A DNA stretch of 64,000 bases from NCBI RefSeq assembly GCF_023195915.1, contig NZ_JALPRP010000001.1, positions 1,178,001 to 1,242,000 of the forward strand, given 5' to 3'. Below are positions 24,485 through 32,950 of this stretch, in pieces. A model generated the notes under the pieces. The model made no database searches. It worked only from the letters and a program-made list of their open reading frames with translations, and had not been told where the DNA came from. Position 1 is the stretch's first letter, and each line of letters begins with the position of its first letter. The DNA is from Methanoculleus sp. 7T (GTDB lineage Archaea > Halobacteriota > Methanomicrobia > Methanomicrobiales > Methanoculleaceae). The position numbers and the translations under genes were made by a program.

Positions 24485-25645
24485 TTATTTTATTGAATCT
24501 AGGAAGGCCCCCATCCGTACCAACGCTTCTTTGAGATCGTCCCGCGAGACCGCGTAGGCGCACCGCACATGCCCGGCGCCGGACGGCCCGAGGACGCTCC
24601 CGGGGACAACCGCCACGTGCTGCTCGCGGAGGAGCGACTCTGCAAACTCGGTATCGGTCATGCCGGTACTCTCCACCGAGGGGAAGGCATAGAACGCACC
24701 CTTCGGGAGGTGGCAGGTAAGACCGAGTTTGTTCAGCCCGTCGACGAAGAGGTTCCGCCGGAGCCGGTACTCGCGGACCATGGCGTCCTTCTCGGCTTCC
24801 CCGATCCGGAGCGCCTCGTACGCCGCAACCTGCCCCATGACGGGGGCACAGAGCGCGACGTACTGGTGGATCTTCAAGGCCGCAGCCGTGATCTCGGGCG
24901 GGGCGCAGAGGTAGCCGATCCGCCACCCGGTCATGGCGAAGGCCTTTGAGAACCCGTTTAAGGTGATCGTTCGGTCGCGGAGCTCGGGGATCGCCGCCGG
25001 CGCGAAGTGGTCGCCGTCGTAGGTGAGTTCGGCGTAGACCTCGTCGCTGATGAGGAGGAGGTCGTGGTCGATCAGGAGGTCGGCGACGGCGCGCCAGTCC
25101 GCCTCCTGCATCACCCCGCCGGTGGGGTTGTTCGGGAAGTTTGCTATCAGGGCTTTCGTCCGCGGGGTTATGCTCTCTGCGAGCGCATCGGCCGTCAGCC
25201 GGAACTCGTCCTCAGCCCGGCAGGGGACGGTCACCGGGACGCCGCCGGCAAGGGAGACACAGGGTGTGTAGGAGACATACGAGGGCTCCGCCACCAGCAC
25301 CTCGTCGCCCGGGTCCACGACGGCCCGGATAGCGATATCTGCCGCCTCCGAGACGCCGCAGGTCACGATGATCTCCTCATCGGTGCTGTAGCGGATCCCG
25401 AACCTGCCGTCAAGGTAGCGGCTGATGGCGCGCCTGAGTTGGGGCGTCCCCTTGTTCGAGGTGTAAGCGGTCGACCCTTGCTCGATGGAGTAGATGGACG
25501 CCTCGCAGACGCACCATGGGGTCACGAAGTCCGGTTCGCCGACACCCAAAGATATGACGTCCTCCATCGTCTGGGCGATATCGAAGAACCTTCGAATGCC
25601 GGAGGGGGGTATGGCGCGGGCCCGTGCCGAGACGAAGTCCCTCAA
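24485..25645 (-). CDS. class I/II PLP-dependent aminotransferase
   Basis: A 386-residue fold-type I aminotransferase of the aspartate/aromatic family. Visible landmarks are NPTG at 173-176, DEVY at 201-204, the PLP-binding Lys234 in NGFSKAFAMTGWRIGY, and a substrate-carboxylate Arg in the C-terminal domain (GHVRCAYAVSRDDL). Exact substrate is unknown; aspartate, alanine or aromatic amino acids are all possible. The start codon is TTG at 25645, supported by the strong site GAGGTGAGGTG just upstream. It lies 11 bp after the Lrp-type regulator and in the same operon as orc1/cdc6. Confidence 0.92.
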   Translation of the reverse strand: MRDFVSARARAIPPSGIRRFFDIAQTMEDVISLGVGEPDFVTPWCVCEASIYSIEQGSTAYTSNKGTPQLRRAISRYLDGRFGIRYSTDEEIIVTCGVSEAADIAIRAVVDPGDEVLVAEPSYVSYTPCVSLAGGVPVTVPCRAEDEFRLTADALAESITPRTKALIANFPNNPTGGVMQEADWRAVADLLIDHDLLLISDEVYAELTYDGDHFAPAAIPELRDRTITLNGFSKAFAMTGWRIGYLCAPPEITAAALKIHQYVALCAPVMGQVAAYEALRIGEAEKDAMVREYRLRRNLFVDGLNKLGLTCHLPKGAFYAFPSVESTGMTDTEFAESLLREQHVAVVPGSVLGPSGAGHVRCAYAVSRDDLKEALVRMGAFLDSIK

Positions 25646-25656
25646 CGCACCTCACC

Positions 25657-26148
25657 TCAGAATGAATACGGGAGACGCTCGACCTCTCCGCGCTCGGCGA
25701 AGACGGTGCCGTTCTCCTTGTAGGTCTTCATGATGATGTGCGTCGCCGTCTCCCGGATCCGGTCCATGGGAGCGATCTGCTCGGATACGAACCTGGCGAT
25801 CTCGTTCATGCTCGGCCCGACCACCAGCAGCTGAAGGTCGTAAGCGCCGGTCATCAGCCGGAGCGACCGGACCTGCGGGAACCGGGCGATCCGCTCCGCG
25901 ATCCTGTCGTAGCCGAAGTCCCGCTCGGGCGAGACTTTGAGCTCGATCACCGCGGCGACGTTGCCGTTCCCCACCCGTTCCCAGTCGACGACGGCCGCGT
26001 AGCGACGGATCGCGCCGGCCTCTTCCAGCCTGCCGATCCGGTCTCTCGCATCCTGTTCACTCAGTTCGGCCATCACCGCGAGGTCGCTCACCGGGGTGCG
26101 GCAGTTCTCCTCCAGCAGTTGGAGAAGGGTATAGTCCTTTTCGTCCAT
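25657..26148 (-). CDS. Lrp/AsnC-family transcriptional regulator
   Basis: A 163-residue Lrp-type protein with N-terminal winged helix (LLQLLEENCRTPVSDLAVMA, residues 8-27, then the recognition helix) and C-terminal RAM ligand-binding domain (FPQVRSLRLMTGAYDLQLLV). Such proteins sense amino acids and form octamers. The adjacent aminotransferase gene is the obvious candidate target. The start is ATG 26148 with AGGTGAT upstream, 4 bp after the end of orc1/cdc6, so replication initiator and regulator share an operon. Confidence 0.92.
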   Translation of the reverse strand: MDEKDYTLLQLLEENCRTPVSDLAVMAELSEQDARDRIGRLEEAGAIRRYAAVVDWERVGNGNVAAVIELKVSPERDFGYDRIAERIARFPQVRSLRLMTGAYDLQLLVVGPSMNEIARFVSEQIAPMDRIRETATHIIMKTYKENGTVFAERGEVERLPYSF

Positions 26149-26152
26149 GATA

Positions 26153-27436
26153 TCACCTGAACATTGCTCTCAAACGGTTGATGTCGAGTTCTTTGAGTCT
26201 CTGGTCGTCGAGCCTTGGGTCCCGCGTGACGACCTCTTCGATCTTGCTTGTCGTTGCGTCGAACCACATCTCCTTCGTCCGGCCGTAGCGGCCGCGGGAG
26301 ACGACTCGGGTGTTGATGACGCCGAGCATGTTGAGTTCGGAGATGAGGTCCGTGATCCGGCGGTGCGTCAGGACGTCGAGGTCGATGATCCGGGCGATCT
26401 CCCGGTAGACTACCGTGACCTCGCCGCTCGTGAAGATGCGCTTGCCCATCTGCTCAAGGATCAGCATCGCATAGAGGACCGCCTTGCTCTGGGTCGGGAG
26501 GGTGGAGACGCACTCCACCATGCTGTCGGTCTCGATCTTCTCCTGGGCCATCCTGACGTGCTTCTCACCCACGCCCGAGGCATTCTCGCGGTCCGCAAGC
26601 TCCCCCGAGACCCGGAGGAGGTCGAGCGCTCGCCTGGCATCGCCGTGTTCCTGTGCCGCAAGCGCCGCACAGAGCGGGATGACGGTTTCGTCGAGCGCCC
26701 CCTCGACAAACGCCATCTCCGCCCTCTGCTGGAGGATATCGCAGAGTTGCGGGGCGTTGTAGGGGGGGAAGACGATCTCCTCCTCCGAGAGCGAAGAGAG
26801 AACCCGAGGGTCCAGAAAATCAGTGAACCGAAGATCGTTTGAGATCCCGATGATACTTACTTTCGCGAACTTGAGGTCGGAGTTGATCCGGGTGAGGTTG
26901 TAGAGGGTGTCGTCGCCGCTCTTCTTGACGAGTTTGTCGATCTCGTCGAGGATGATCACCATGACCCCTCCGTTGCTCTCGAGTTGGTTCTTGAGTTCCA
27001 TGTAGACCTGATCGGTCGGCCACCCGGTCATCGGGATGTGGTTCCGGGTGCTGTCGCTCGGGTGTCGATCGGCATCGTCGAGACAGTTGGCGATCTGGGC
27101 GAGGACCCGATACTGGGTGTCGATCACTTCGCAGTTGAGGTGGACGATCTTGCACTTCGTCCCGGCGAGCGCGCTGGCGTTCTCGAGTTCCGTACCGACG
27201 TATCGAACCGAGGCAGTCTTTCCGGTCCCGGTCTTGCCGTAGATGAGGATGTTTGACGGCGTCTCTTTTGTGAGCGCGGGCGCGAGGATGGATGCGAGCT
27301 CATCAATCTGCGGCTTCCGGTGAGGGAGAATGTGGGGACGATAACTGTGGCGCAGCACTTCCCTGTTCTTAAATATACGTCTATTGGTCAGGTATTTCTT
27401 GAATAGGCCCATTGGGTTGCTTTTATCGTCCGACAT
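26153..27436 (-). CDS. cdc6: Orc1/Cdc6 replication initiator
   Basis: A 427-residue Orc1/Cdc6 protein that binds origin recognition boxes and loads the MCM helicase. The AAA+ domain has Walker A GKTGTGKT at 67-74, Walker B IILDEIDKL at 161-169 and sensor 1 near SIIGISNDLRF. The C-terminal third is a winged helix (EIARIIDLDVLTHRRITDLI) that contacts DNA. The start has GGTGA five bases upstream. ORB-like sites occur just upstream of the gene (27511, 27632 and 28275) and on its other side (24141, 24357), which is the standard arrangement of initiator beside its own origin. Confidence 0.96.
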   Translation of the reverse strand: MSDDKSNPMGLFKKYLTNRRIFKNREVLRHSYRPHILPHRKPQIDELASILAPALTKETPSNILIYGKTGTGKTASVRYVGTELENASALAGTKCKIVHLNCEVIDTQYRVLAQIANCLDDADRHPSDSTRNHIPMTGWPTDQVYMELKNQLESNGGVMVIILDEIDKLVKKSGDDTLYNLTRINSDLKFAKVSIIGISNDLRFTDFLDPRVLSSLSEEEIVFPPYNAPQLCDILQQRAEMAFVEGALDETVIPLCAALAAQEHGDARRALDLLRVSGELADRENASGVGEKHVRMAQEKIETDSMVECVSTLPTQSKAVLYAMLILEQMGKRIFTSGEVTVVYREIARIIDLDVLTHRRITDLISELNMLGVINTRVVSRGRYGRTKEMWFDATTSKIEEVVTRDPRLDDQRLKELDINRLRAMFR

Positions 27437-27510
27437 GATGTCACCGGTGGGGGTTGCCAGGACAGGAGATTTTCGTGTCGTGAACCCTTAATAGGATCGT
27501 TCTCACGGTA

Positions 27511-27536
27511 GATAACCCCTTCGTTTCCAGTGGAAC
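27511..27536 (-). other. origin recognition box-like site ORB-3
   Basis: On the minus strand GTTCCACTGGAAACGAAGGG followed by GTT. It is a near-perfect ORB with dyad and G-run, 75 bp upstream of the cdc6 start codon and pointing toward the gene. Confidence 0.75.
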
Positions 27537-27631
27537 ATAAGAGAGGACACTTGCCGGAAGAATGTCGATGGATGGGTCCGGATGACGGTGATATGGCGGA
27601 GGATACCGAGAGGATGATCGTGGGATCGCCC

Positions 27632-27656
27632 CGACCCCCTTGTTTCCAGTGGAGGG
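27632..27656 (-). other. origin recognition box-like site ORB-4
   Basis: On the minus strand CTCCACTGGAAACAAGGGGG, then TCGG. It has the same orientation as ORB-3 about 120 bp away and borders the AT-rich segment that follows. Confidence 0.75.
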
Positions 27657-27659
27657 TGA

Positions 27660-27860
27660 TGATGATACAGGCGTGTATCATTCAATCAAAAGTGATGATG
27701 ATAGTCATGTGTACCTCTGCAACTCAAGATATAAAGTTTTATCGTAAAAGTACAGAGTACGGAGAAGAGATGGAAAAACAGAAGAAACGAGCAGAAAAGC
27801 AGGAAGCAACGACAAAAAATAGAAAGCCAGGACAAAATATGAAGGGAACGATGGTAGAAG
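27660..27860. other. AT-rich segment, candidate origin unwinding element
   Basis: This stretch is clearly AT-richer than its surroundings, with ATATAAAG and several A-runs. It is bordered by ORB-4 on the left and, further right, by ORB-5 in opposite orientation. Easily melted DNA between inverted ORBs is expected at an archaeal origin. The start of a doubtful small gene lies inside it. Confidence 0.45.
27662..27681. repeat. 20-bp perfect dyad beside ORB-4
   Basis: ATGATACA and TGTATCAT flank GGCG, giving a perfect 8-bp inverted repeat. It starts six bases after ORB-4 at the edge of the AT-rich DNA, so it may be a second binding site in the origin. Confidence 0.5.
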
Positions 27861-28081
27861 TTGGAAGTGCGAGGGTACGGAGGAGCAGTTTAGAGAAAAC
27901 CATAGTGCGATCAGCCGGACCGATCAACCGTTTTGAGGTGAGCGTGGTACATGGGGCGGTCATCAGTGAGGAACCCGATCGATCCTTTGATGCTGAGCTG
28001 TTCGGTTGTCGGGTGAGAACTGGTTGTTCCCGTGTCGGATCGGATCTACCGGCAAGAGAAAACTCAAGTCGACACCCATAA
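27770..28081 (+). CDS. doubtful 103-residue basic protein inside the origin region
   Basis: An ATG at 27770 with ribosome-like GGAGAAG directly upstream and a TATA-like AAGATATAAAG about 42 bases before it opens a 103-codon frame. The first 25 residues are very rich in Lys, Glu and Gln (MEKQKKRAEKQEATTKNRK); the rest has no recognisable domain. Codon third positions lack the GC bias of the neighbours, so the frame is either recently acquired or not a gene. The location between ORB-4 and ORB-5 favours caution. Confidence 0.28.
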   Translation: MEKQKKRAEKQEATTKNRKPGQNMKGTMVEVGSARVRRSSLEKTIVRSAGPINRFEVSVVHGAVISEEPDRSFDAELFGCRVRTGCSRVGSDLPARENSSRHP

Positions 28082-28224
28082 ACTCTTGCTTATTTGCATA
28101 TTTCTCGATTTCCGGCAGTCTTAGAACTTCCTGACTCCCTTTGAGGCTGGAATGGTCACCATGGGACTCCTCTCCTCCGGGCGGACCTGCACCGGACGAT
28201 TGCGCCGTCTTGATGGAACCGTCG

Positions 28225-28275
28225 CAACCCCGATGGGACCATCTGAACCGCTACAACCCCTGTAGGACCATCCGA
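28225..28275 (+). repeat. 29-bp-period imperfect tandem repeat beside ORB-5
   Basis: Two units beginning CAACCCC at 28225 and 28254 share CAACCCC followed by GGACCATC and GA. A third, weaker copy (GATGGAACCGTCG) precedes them. The array ends at ORB-5. Confidence 0.45.
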
Positions 28276-28299
28276 GTTCCACTCGAAACGAAGGGGTCG
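28275..28299 (+). other. origin recognition box-like site ORB-5
   Basis: AGTTCCACTCGAAACGAAGG, then GGTCG, on the plus strand. The core has one change in the dyad (TCG for TGG) but keeps GAAACGAAGGGG. It faces away from ORB-3 and ORB-4, closing the cluster upstream of cdc6. Confidence 0.6.
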
Positions 28300-28369
28300 G
28301 GGATTGAACTCGCCCGCTCAAGAGATAGAAAGAAGTAAAATACGCGGTACAAGGGTACTGGAAGATCCT

Positions 28370-28867
28370 ATGGAGAGTAACCATCTTAAACCCCTTACCG
28401 TGACCGGCGCCGTCGTTACCGTCTCTTCCAGCCGGAAACCCGAGACCGATGCCAGCGGAAAGACACTCATCGACCTCCTTTCCGCAGCCGATATCGAGGT
28501 GACCCACTACGCCGTGATCCCAGACGACATGGAGCGGATCCGGTCCGAGGTCTACGTAGCGCTTTCGCGTGCAAACTGTATCATCTTCACCGGAGGCACC
28601 GGGCTCACCCCCGACGACTGCACCATCGAGGCGGTCGCGCCGCTGCTCGAGAAAAAGATCGACGGGTTCGGGGAACTCTTCCGTCTGAAGAGTTACGAGG
28701 AGATCGGGACCGCCGCGATCCTCTCGCGGGCGATCGCCGGTATCGTCGGCGGCCGGGCGGTCTTCTGCATCCCGGGCTCCACAAAGGCGGTCGCGCTCGC
28801 CGCCCGGGAGATCATCATCCCCGAGATCAGGCACATCCTCACCCACGCGTCGTCGGGTCAGCGGTAG
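28370..28867 (+). CDS. moaB: MoaB/MogA-type molybdopterin biosynthesis protein
   Basis: A 165-residue protein of the MoaB/MogA fold, which adenylates molybdopterin before metal insertion. The signature FTGGTGLTPDDCTIEA is present, with preceding AVVTVSSSRKPETDASG and the later RAVFCIPGSTKAV. Methanogens need this for Mo- or W-formylmethanofuran dehydrogenase and formate dehydrogenase. ATG 28370 has GGAAGAT upstream and matches family N-termini. The 3' end overlaps the convergent cgi121 gene by 10 bp. The gene starts 70 bp after ORB-5. Confidence 0.92.
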   Translation: MESNHLKPLTVTGAVVTVSSSRKPETDASGKTLIDLLSAADIEVTHYAVIPDDMERIRSEVYVALSRANCIIFTGGTGLTPDDCTIEAVAPLLEKKIDGFGELFRLKSYEEIGTAAILSRAIAGIVGGRAVFCIPGSTKAVALAAREIIIPEIRHILTHASSGQR

Positions 28868-29373
28868 ACGTCGAGGAGCGCCACCCGTTCGAGCACCAAG
28901 TCGCGGAACCGCGCCTCCCCGACGACTGCGACCTCTTCGGCCGTGATCCCGAAGAGGTCGGCGAGGCGCTTCCGTTTCTCCGGGCCGATCTCCTCCCAAT
29001 TCCCGTCGGCAAACGTCACGAGACGTGCAAGGCAGTCCCGGACGCCCGACGCCGGCGGACAGACGGCGATGTAGGTCCGGTTCTCTCCGGGGTGGATCCC
29101 GAAGGACGCGGCCACCTGGCACTGCCTCGAACCGGCGGCGTAGAGGAGCGCCTCCATCTCGATCGAGTTTGCTATCGGCTCGCCGCCGGTCCACGACCGC
29201 CAGGCGTGCCGGAGCGCGGCCTTCACGTGCTCGTGCCCTGCCAGGCGGTCGGCGTCGAAGAGGATAATATGCGTCTTGCACTCGTCGGCGATCGCGCGGA
29301 TCTTATTTAGGAACCTGATATTCTCATCGACCGTGAAGACCGCCTGGTAGATGTCGCATGCTGGTTCTGCCAT
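28858..29373 (-). CDS. cgi121: KEOPS complex subunit Cgi121
   Basis: A 171-residue protein resembling Cgi121/TPRKB, the KEOPS subunit that binds the tRNA CCA end during t6A synthesis. The typical segment EALLYAAGSRQCQVAASFGI (residues about 82-101) and the following GENRTYIAVCP are visible. ATG 29373 lies 7 bp after hel308, and this pairing with Hel308 is conserved in euryarchaea. The frame is open upstream inside hel308 but in another frame, so the short form is right. The other KEOPS genes are not in the window. Confidence 0.85.
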   Translation of the reverse strand: MAEPACDIYQAVFTVDENIRFLNKIRAIADECKTHIILFDADRLAGHEHVKAALRHAWRSWTGGEPIANSIEMEALLYAAGSRQCQVAASFGIHPGENRTYIAVCPPASGVRDCLARLVTFADGNWEEIGPEKRKRLADLFGITAEEVAVVGEARFRDLVLERVALLDVYR

Positions 29374-29380
29374 TTTTTGT

Positions 29381-31519
29381 TCACCCGAACCGGGAGAGGG
29401 TCGACTGCTCTTCGCCGACCTCCTTGATCTCGTCGCGCGCCCCGTCGAGCTGCTCGAATATCTGGGCGGCGATCCCCTGCCCGAGGACCCTCCCGACCTT
29501 CTCGGGCCCGGCCGCGCGGAGCGCCTCGATCGACCCGAGGTTGTTGTTGAAGAGCCGGCGCGCCCTGACGCGCCCGATCCCGCGGAGCCTGATGAGCGGC
29601 AGGAGTTCCTTCTTGATGCCGTGCTTGGTCCGGAGTTCCATCTCCTCGATCGGCCCGGCAAGATGCGGGGCAAAGAGCCCGGCGAGTTGCCGGCTCGCGT
29701 GGACCAGCCAGGCGACGCTCTCCACCATCCCGTAGACGTCGCCGGGGCCGACGTTGTAGCGCTCGCAGATCACGTCCTCGCCAACCTCGTCCGCCCAGTC
29801 GGCGAGGAGGAGCGCGGTCTTGAGGCTCCGGTCGAACCCCTCCCCCGCGTCCCAAGGGATCTCCATCCAGAGGTCGTCCCGGTGGTCGGCGAGGAACCGG
29901 TCGAGGACGTAGATATCGTCCCTCCGGACAAAGAGCGTCGGCATATCGGGCGTCGAGCAGAGGAGGTGCAGGAGGCCGATGTCGGTGTACTCCTTCCTGC
30001 CGGTCATCGCCGTCACGATCACCTCGGCGCTCCGGGGGTCGATGTAGAGCCGGGAGACGAGCGACCCGTACTCGGTGGGCTCGAGCCACTCCCCCACCTC
30101 GGTGATCATCTCGGCTTCCCGCAGGAACTCAAGCACCCGGTAGACCGCCCGTTTCATCGCGGCCGGGCTCTCGCCCCGGTAGGCGTAGAACGTCCCGTCC
30201 ATGAACCCCAGAACCTCGTCGCGTTCCCGGGCGAACCCGGTGGCGACGAGCGAGAGGATGTGAGTGCAGAGGACCGCCTCGTTCGCGCACTGGCTCCTGA
30301 CGTCCTCGGCCGGCGCCTCGATGTAGCAGTCGAAGAGTTCGTCGACCATCTCCTCGGACTTCGCGATCAGGACGGCCTCGCCGTAGGGGTCGAGGTGCGG
30401 CCGCCCGGCCCGCCCGGCCATCTGGCGGTACTCTCGGACCGGGATCGGCACCATCCCCTCCCCGGCGTTGAACCGGAGGTAGTCGCGGACGATCACCCGT
30501 CGGGCAGGGAGGTTTAAGCCGGCGGCGAGCGTCGGGGTGGATGCTATCGCCTTGATATGCCCTTCCCTGAACCCCGCTTCAACGATCTGGCGTTCCTCCC
30601 GCGCGAGACCAGCGTGGTGGAACGCGGCCCCTTGGGCCACGCAGGCGGCAAGCGTCCTCCCCATATCGGTCTCCGCCTTTGAGCGCAGTCTGTCGGCGTA
30701 GCCTGCGAGGGTCGGGTTTGCGAGTTTCAGCCCCGACGCCGCGCGTTTTGCAAACGCTTCGGCGTTCTTCCGGGAACTGACGAAGACCAGGCACTGCCCT
30801 CCTTCATTCACCGTGTCGAGGACGAGGTCTAGGTCCTCGTACTTGCTCCGGCGCTCGACCTCCCGGTTGCCGTCAGCGAACTGAATGCCGCTCTGGAAGA
30901 AGACCCCTTCCCGGAGGTCGACCGGCCGCCAGTCGCTCTCGACCAGTTCGGCATCCAGCCACCCTGCCAGGTCCTCGGGGTTGCCGATGGTGGCGGAGAG
31001 GGCGATGATCTGCATACCCGGGTTTTTGTGCCTGAGCTTCGCGATGACCATCTCGAGGGTCGCTCCCCGGGAGGGGTCGTCGATCAGGTGAACCTCATCG
31101 AGGACGAGCAGGGTGATCTCGGAAAGCCACGGCGTCCGGTTCCGCAGGAGCGAGTCCACTTTCTCGCTCGTCGCCACGATGATGTCGTTTCTCCCGAGGT
31201 AGTCGTCCCTTCGATCGAAGTCGCCGGTGGCGATACCGACGCGGAGGCCCTTCTCCGAGAACTCCTCGAACTTCTCGCTCGCGAGCGCCCGCAGCGGGAC
31301 GATGTAGAGACACTTGCCTCCCTTCCCAACCTGATGGTGCATCGCCATCTCGGCGACGAGGGTCTTGCCGCTCGCCGTCGGGATCGCGATGAGGAGATTC
31401 TTCCCGTAAAAAAGCCCTGCTTCGACGCAGGCTGCCTGCGGCGGGTAGAGTTCCGTGATCCCGCGCTCTGCATACTGGTGAGCCAGTTCCGGCGGGATGG
31501 GCAGGCCGGCTATCTCCAT
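29381..31519 (-). CDS. hel308: Hel308 superfamily 2 DNA helicase
   Basis: A 712-residue Hel308/Hjm 3'-5' DNA helicase that acts at stalled replication forks. Motif I is AIPTASGKT at 45-53, motif [16 protein letters not shown] near 137-150, motif [22 protein letters not shown] near 364-383. The ratchet domain and a C-terminal helix-hairpin-helix ([18 protein letters not shown]) follow. Length and order match the family. It starts at ATG 31519; an ORB-like site lies immediately upstream. Downstream cgi121 is 7 bp away. Confidence 0.96.
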   Translation of the reverse strand: MEIAGLPIPPELAHQYAERGITELYPPQAACVEAGLFYGKNLLIAIPTASGKTLVAEMAMHHQVGKGGKCLYIVPLRALASEKFEEFSEKGLRVGIATGDFDRRDDYLGRNDIIVATSEKVDSLLRNRTPWLSEITLLVLDEVHLIDDPSRGATLEMVIAKLRHKNPGMQIIALSATIGNPEDLAGWLDAELVESDWRPVDLREGVFFQSGIQFADGNREVERRSKYEDLDLVLDTVNEGGQCLVFVSSRKNAEAFAKRAASGLKLANPTLAGYADRLRSKAETDMGRTLAACVAQGAAFHHAGLAREERQIVEAGFREGHIKAIASTPTLAAGLNLPARRVIVRDYLRFNAGEGMVPIPVREYRQMAGRAGRPHLDPYGEAVLIAKSEEMVDELFDCYIEAPAEDVRSQCANEAVLCTHILSLVATGFARERDEVLGFMDGTFYAYRGESPAAMKRAVYRVLEFLREAEMITEVGEWLEPTEYGSLVSRLYIDPRSAEVIVTAMTGRKEYTDIGLLHLLCSTPDMPTLFVRRDDIYVLDRFLADHRDDLWMEIPWDAGEGFDRSLKTALLLADWADEVGEDVICERYNVGPGDVYGMVESVAWLVHASRQLAGLFAPHLAGPIEEMELRTKHGIKKELLPLIRLRGIGRVRARRLFNNNLGSIEALRAAGPEKVGRVLGQGIAAQIFEQLDGARDEIKEVGEEQSTLSRFG

Positions 31520-31520
31520 G

Positions 31521-31546
31521 TATACCCCTTCATTTCCACTGCAAAC
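31521..31546 (-). other. origin recognition box-like site ORB-6 upstream of hel308
   Basis: On the minus strand TTTGCAGTGGAAATGAAGGG then GTATA. The right half (AGTGGAAATGAAGGGG) matches ORB-1 exactly while the left arm is changed. It ends 2 bp before the hel308 start codon, so occupancy could affect hel308 expression. Confidence 0.55.
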
Positions 31547-31601
31547 TGCATATCGTGTCTATTGTTATGGTCATGGATGGGGCGGGCACGCCCCCGCCGC
31601 A

Positions 31602-32156
31602 TCATGAGTAGTATTCCAGCATCTCGCGTTTTGCTTCCTTCTTCTTCCGATCGAGGAACGCATAGACATTTTCGTGAGGCACGCCCTGGATCAGCATCTC
31701 CACTGCTTTCCTTGCAGTCTCGCTCTGCTCCGGGAGTCCGATGATCGCGACGGTCTTTCCATGGACCGAGATCTCCGTGTTGGTCATATCCTCGATCTGG
31801 GCGCGGGACGTCCCTCCTTTGCCGATGATCCGGCCCCGAAGCCGTTCGAGGTGCCGGGCCGTGTCCGAGAGGTCGGTGAGGTCGATCACGTCGAGCATCA
31901 TATCCTCATCCTCAAGGAGGCGGTATGCACGCTCCGGCGAGAACCCGCGGTTGATCGCCTGAACGACGCTCATCGCCGTCATGACGGCGACGGGGTCCTC
32001 TCCCTCGATCGTCACCGTCCCCTCCTCGCTGTCGATCTGGAGGGCTATCCCGATCTTCTCTTCGATCTCGCGTTTTGTGGATCCGCTCTTGCCGATGAGT
32101 ACGCCGATCCTGGCTGCTGTAACTTTCATCTCCTGTCTGGTCATGATTGCATCCAT
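31602..32156 (-). CDS. KH-domain RNA-binding protein, Dim2/Pno1 type
   Basis: A 184-residue protein with two KH domains: the first has IGVLIGKSGSTKREIEE, the second RGRIIGKGGTSRAQIEDMTN, each with the GxxG loop. This layout fits archaeal relatives of Dim2/Pno1/Krr1, used in maturation of the small-subunit rRNA 3' end. The neighbour rio1, 10 bp upstream, is also a small-subunit assembly factor. Start is uncertain: ATG 32156 is the longest, ATG 32144 has better spacing to GGGAG. Confidence 0.9.
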   Translation of the reverse strand: MDAIMTRQEMKVTAARIGVLIGKSGSTKREIEEKIGIALQIDSEEGTVTIEGEDPVAVMTAMSVVQAINRGFSPERAYRLLEDEDMMLDVIDLTDLSDTARHLERLRGRIIGKGGTSRAQIEDMTNTEISVHGKTVAIIGLPEQSETARKAVEMLIQGVPHENVYAFLDRKKKEAKREMLEYYS

Positions 32157-32166
32157 CTCCCGGAGT

Positions 32167-32943
32167 TCAGGGTCCCCGGCGTCCGGTGCCGGTTATTGCT
32201 TCGACGATCTCCTTCTCGTCCAGAACATCGCAGTATCGGGAGAAATACCTATTGAGGTTCCGTATGTCCCGGATCAGAAACGCGGGCGCCCGCGGATGAT
32301 CCAGGGTGACCGCCTGGCCCATATCGATCAGGTATGGTTTCTCGTGATAGAGGATATTGTATTCGGAGAGGTCGGCATGGATCAGGCGCGCCTCCCGGTA
32401 GAGCCGTTCCACGTAATCGAGGACCTGCCGGTATACGGCCCCGTAATCTTCGATCTCGGCATTGCGGAGTTGGGGGTACGGCGCCTCCCCACACCCGAGG
32501 AACTCCATCAGGAGGATGTTCCGGTCGAACGCGAGGGGCTCGGGGACCGGGATTCCCGCATCGTGCGCTCGGGCGAGGTTGCTGTACTCTTTCTTCGTCC
32601 AAGCAAAGACGATGCCCTTGCGCGACCCCCGGACGTTTGCGAACCGGCGGTCCCCTGCGAGGTACTCGGTCATCGCCTTGAAGTTCGCGGTCCGAATGCG
32701 GTAGATCTTGATGGCGATCCCCCGCCCGTCATGCTCGCCGTAGAAGACGTTCGCTTCTTTCCCGGTGCTGATCGGACCGCCGATGACTGAGATGAGTTTC
32801 TTGTGGACCAACTTGTAGAGCGCGATGAGGGTGACCTCGTCGAAGACGTCGGACCGTACCTTCAGCGCATCAGCGTCTTTTATCCTGACGCCCATCGCCT
32901 CGATCTCGCGGTCGAACCGCTCATGCTCTTCTTCGCGGCCCAC
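32167..32943 (-). CDS. rio1: RIO1-type serine protein kinase
   Basis: A 258-residue atypical kinase of the RIO1 class. The flexible ATP loop STGKEANVFYG, the catalytic loop LIHADLSEYNILYH with Asp and Asn, and the metal-binding LIDMGQAVTLDHP are all present. RIO kinases drive late 40S or archaeal 30S subunit assembly. It lies between tyrS (gap 7 bp) and the KH protein gene (gap 10 bp), so these three translation-related genes form an operon. ATG 32943 is taken as the start. Confidence 0.95.
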   Translation of the reverse strand: MGREEEHERFDREIEAMGVRIKDADALKVRSDVFDEVTLIALYKLVHKKLISVIGGPISTGKEANVFYGEHDGRGIAIKIYRIRTANFKAMTEYLAGDRRFANVRGSRKGIVFAWTKKEYSNLARAHDAGIPVPEPLAFDRNILLMEFLGCGEAPYPQLRNAEIEDYGAVYRQVLDYVERLYREARLIHADLSEYNILYHEKPYLIDMGQAVTLDHPRAPAFLIRDIRNLNRYFSRYCDVLDEKEIVEAITGTGRRGP

Positions 32944-32950
32944 GGCCGGA

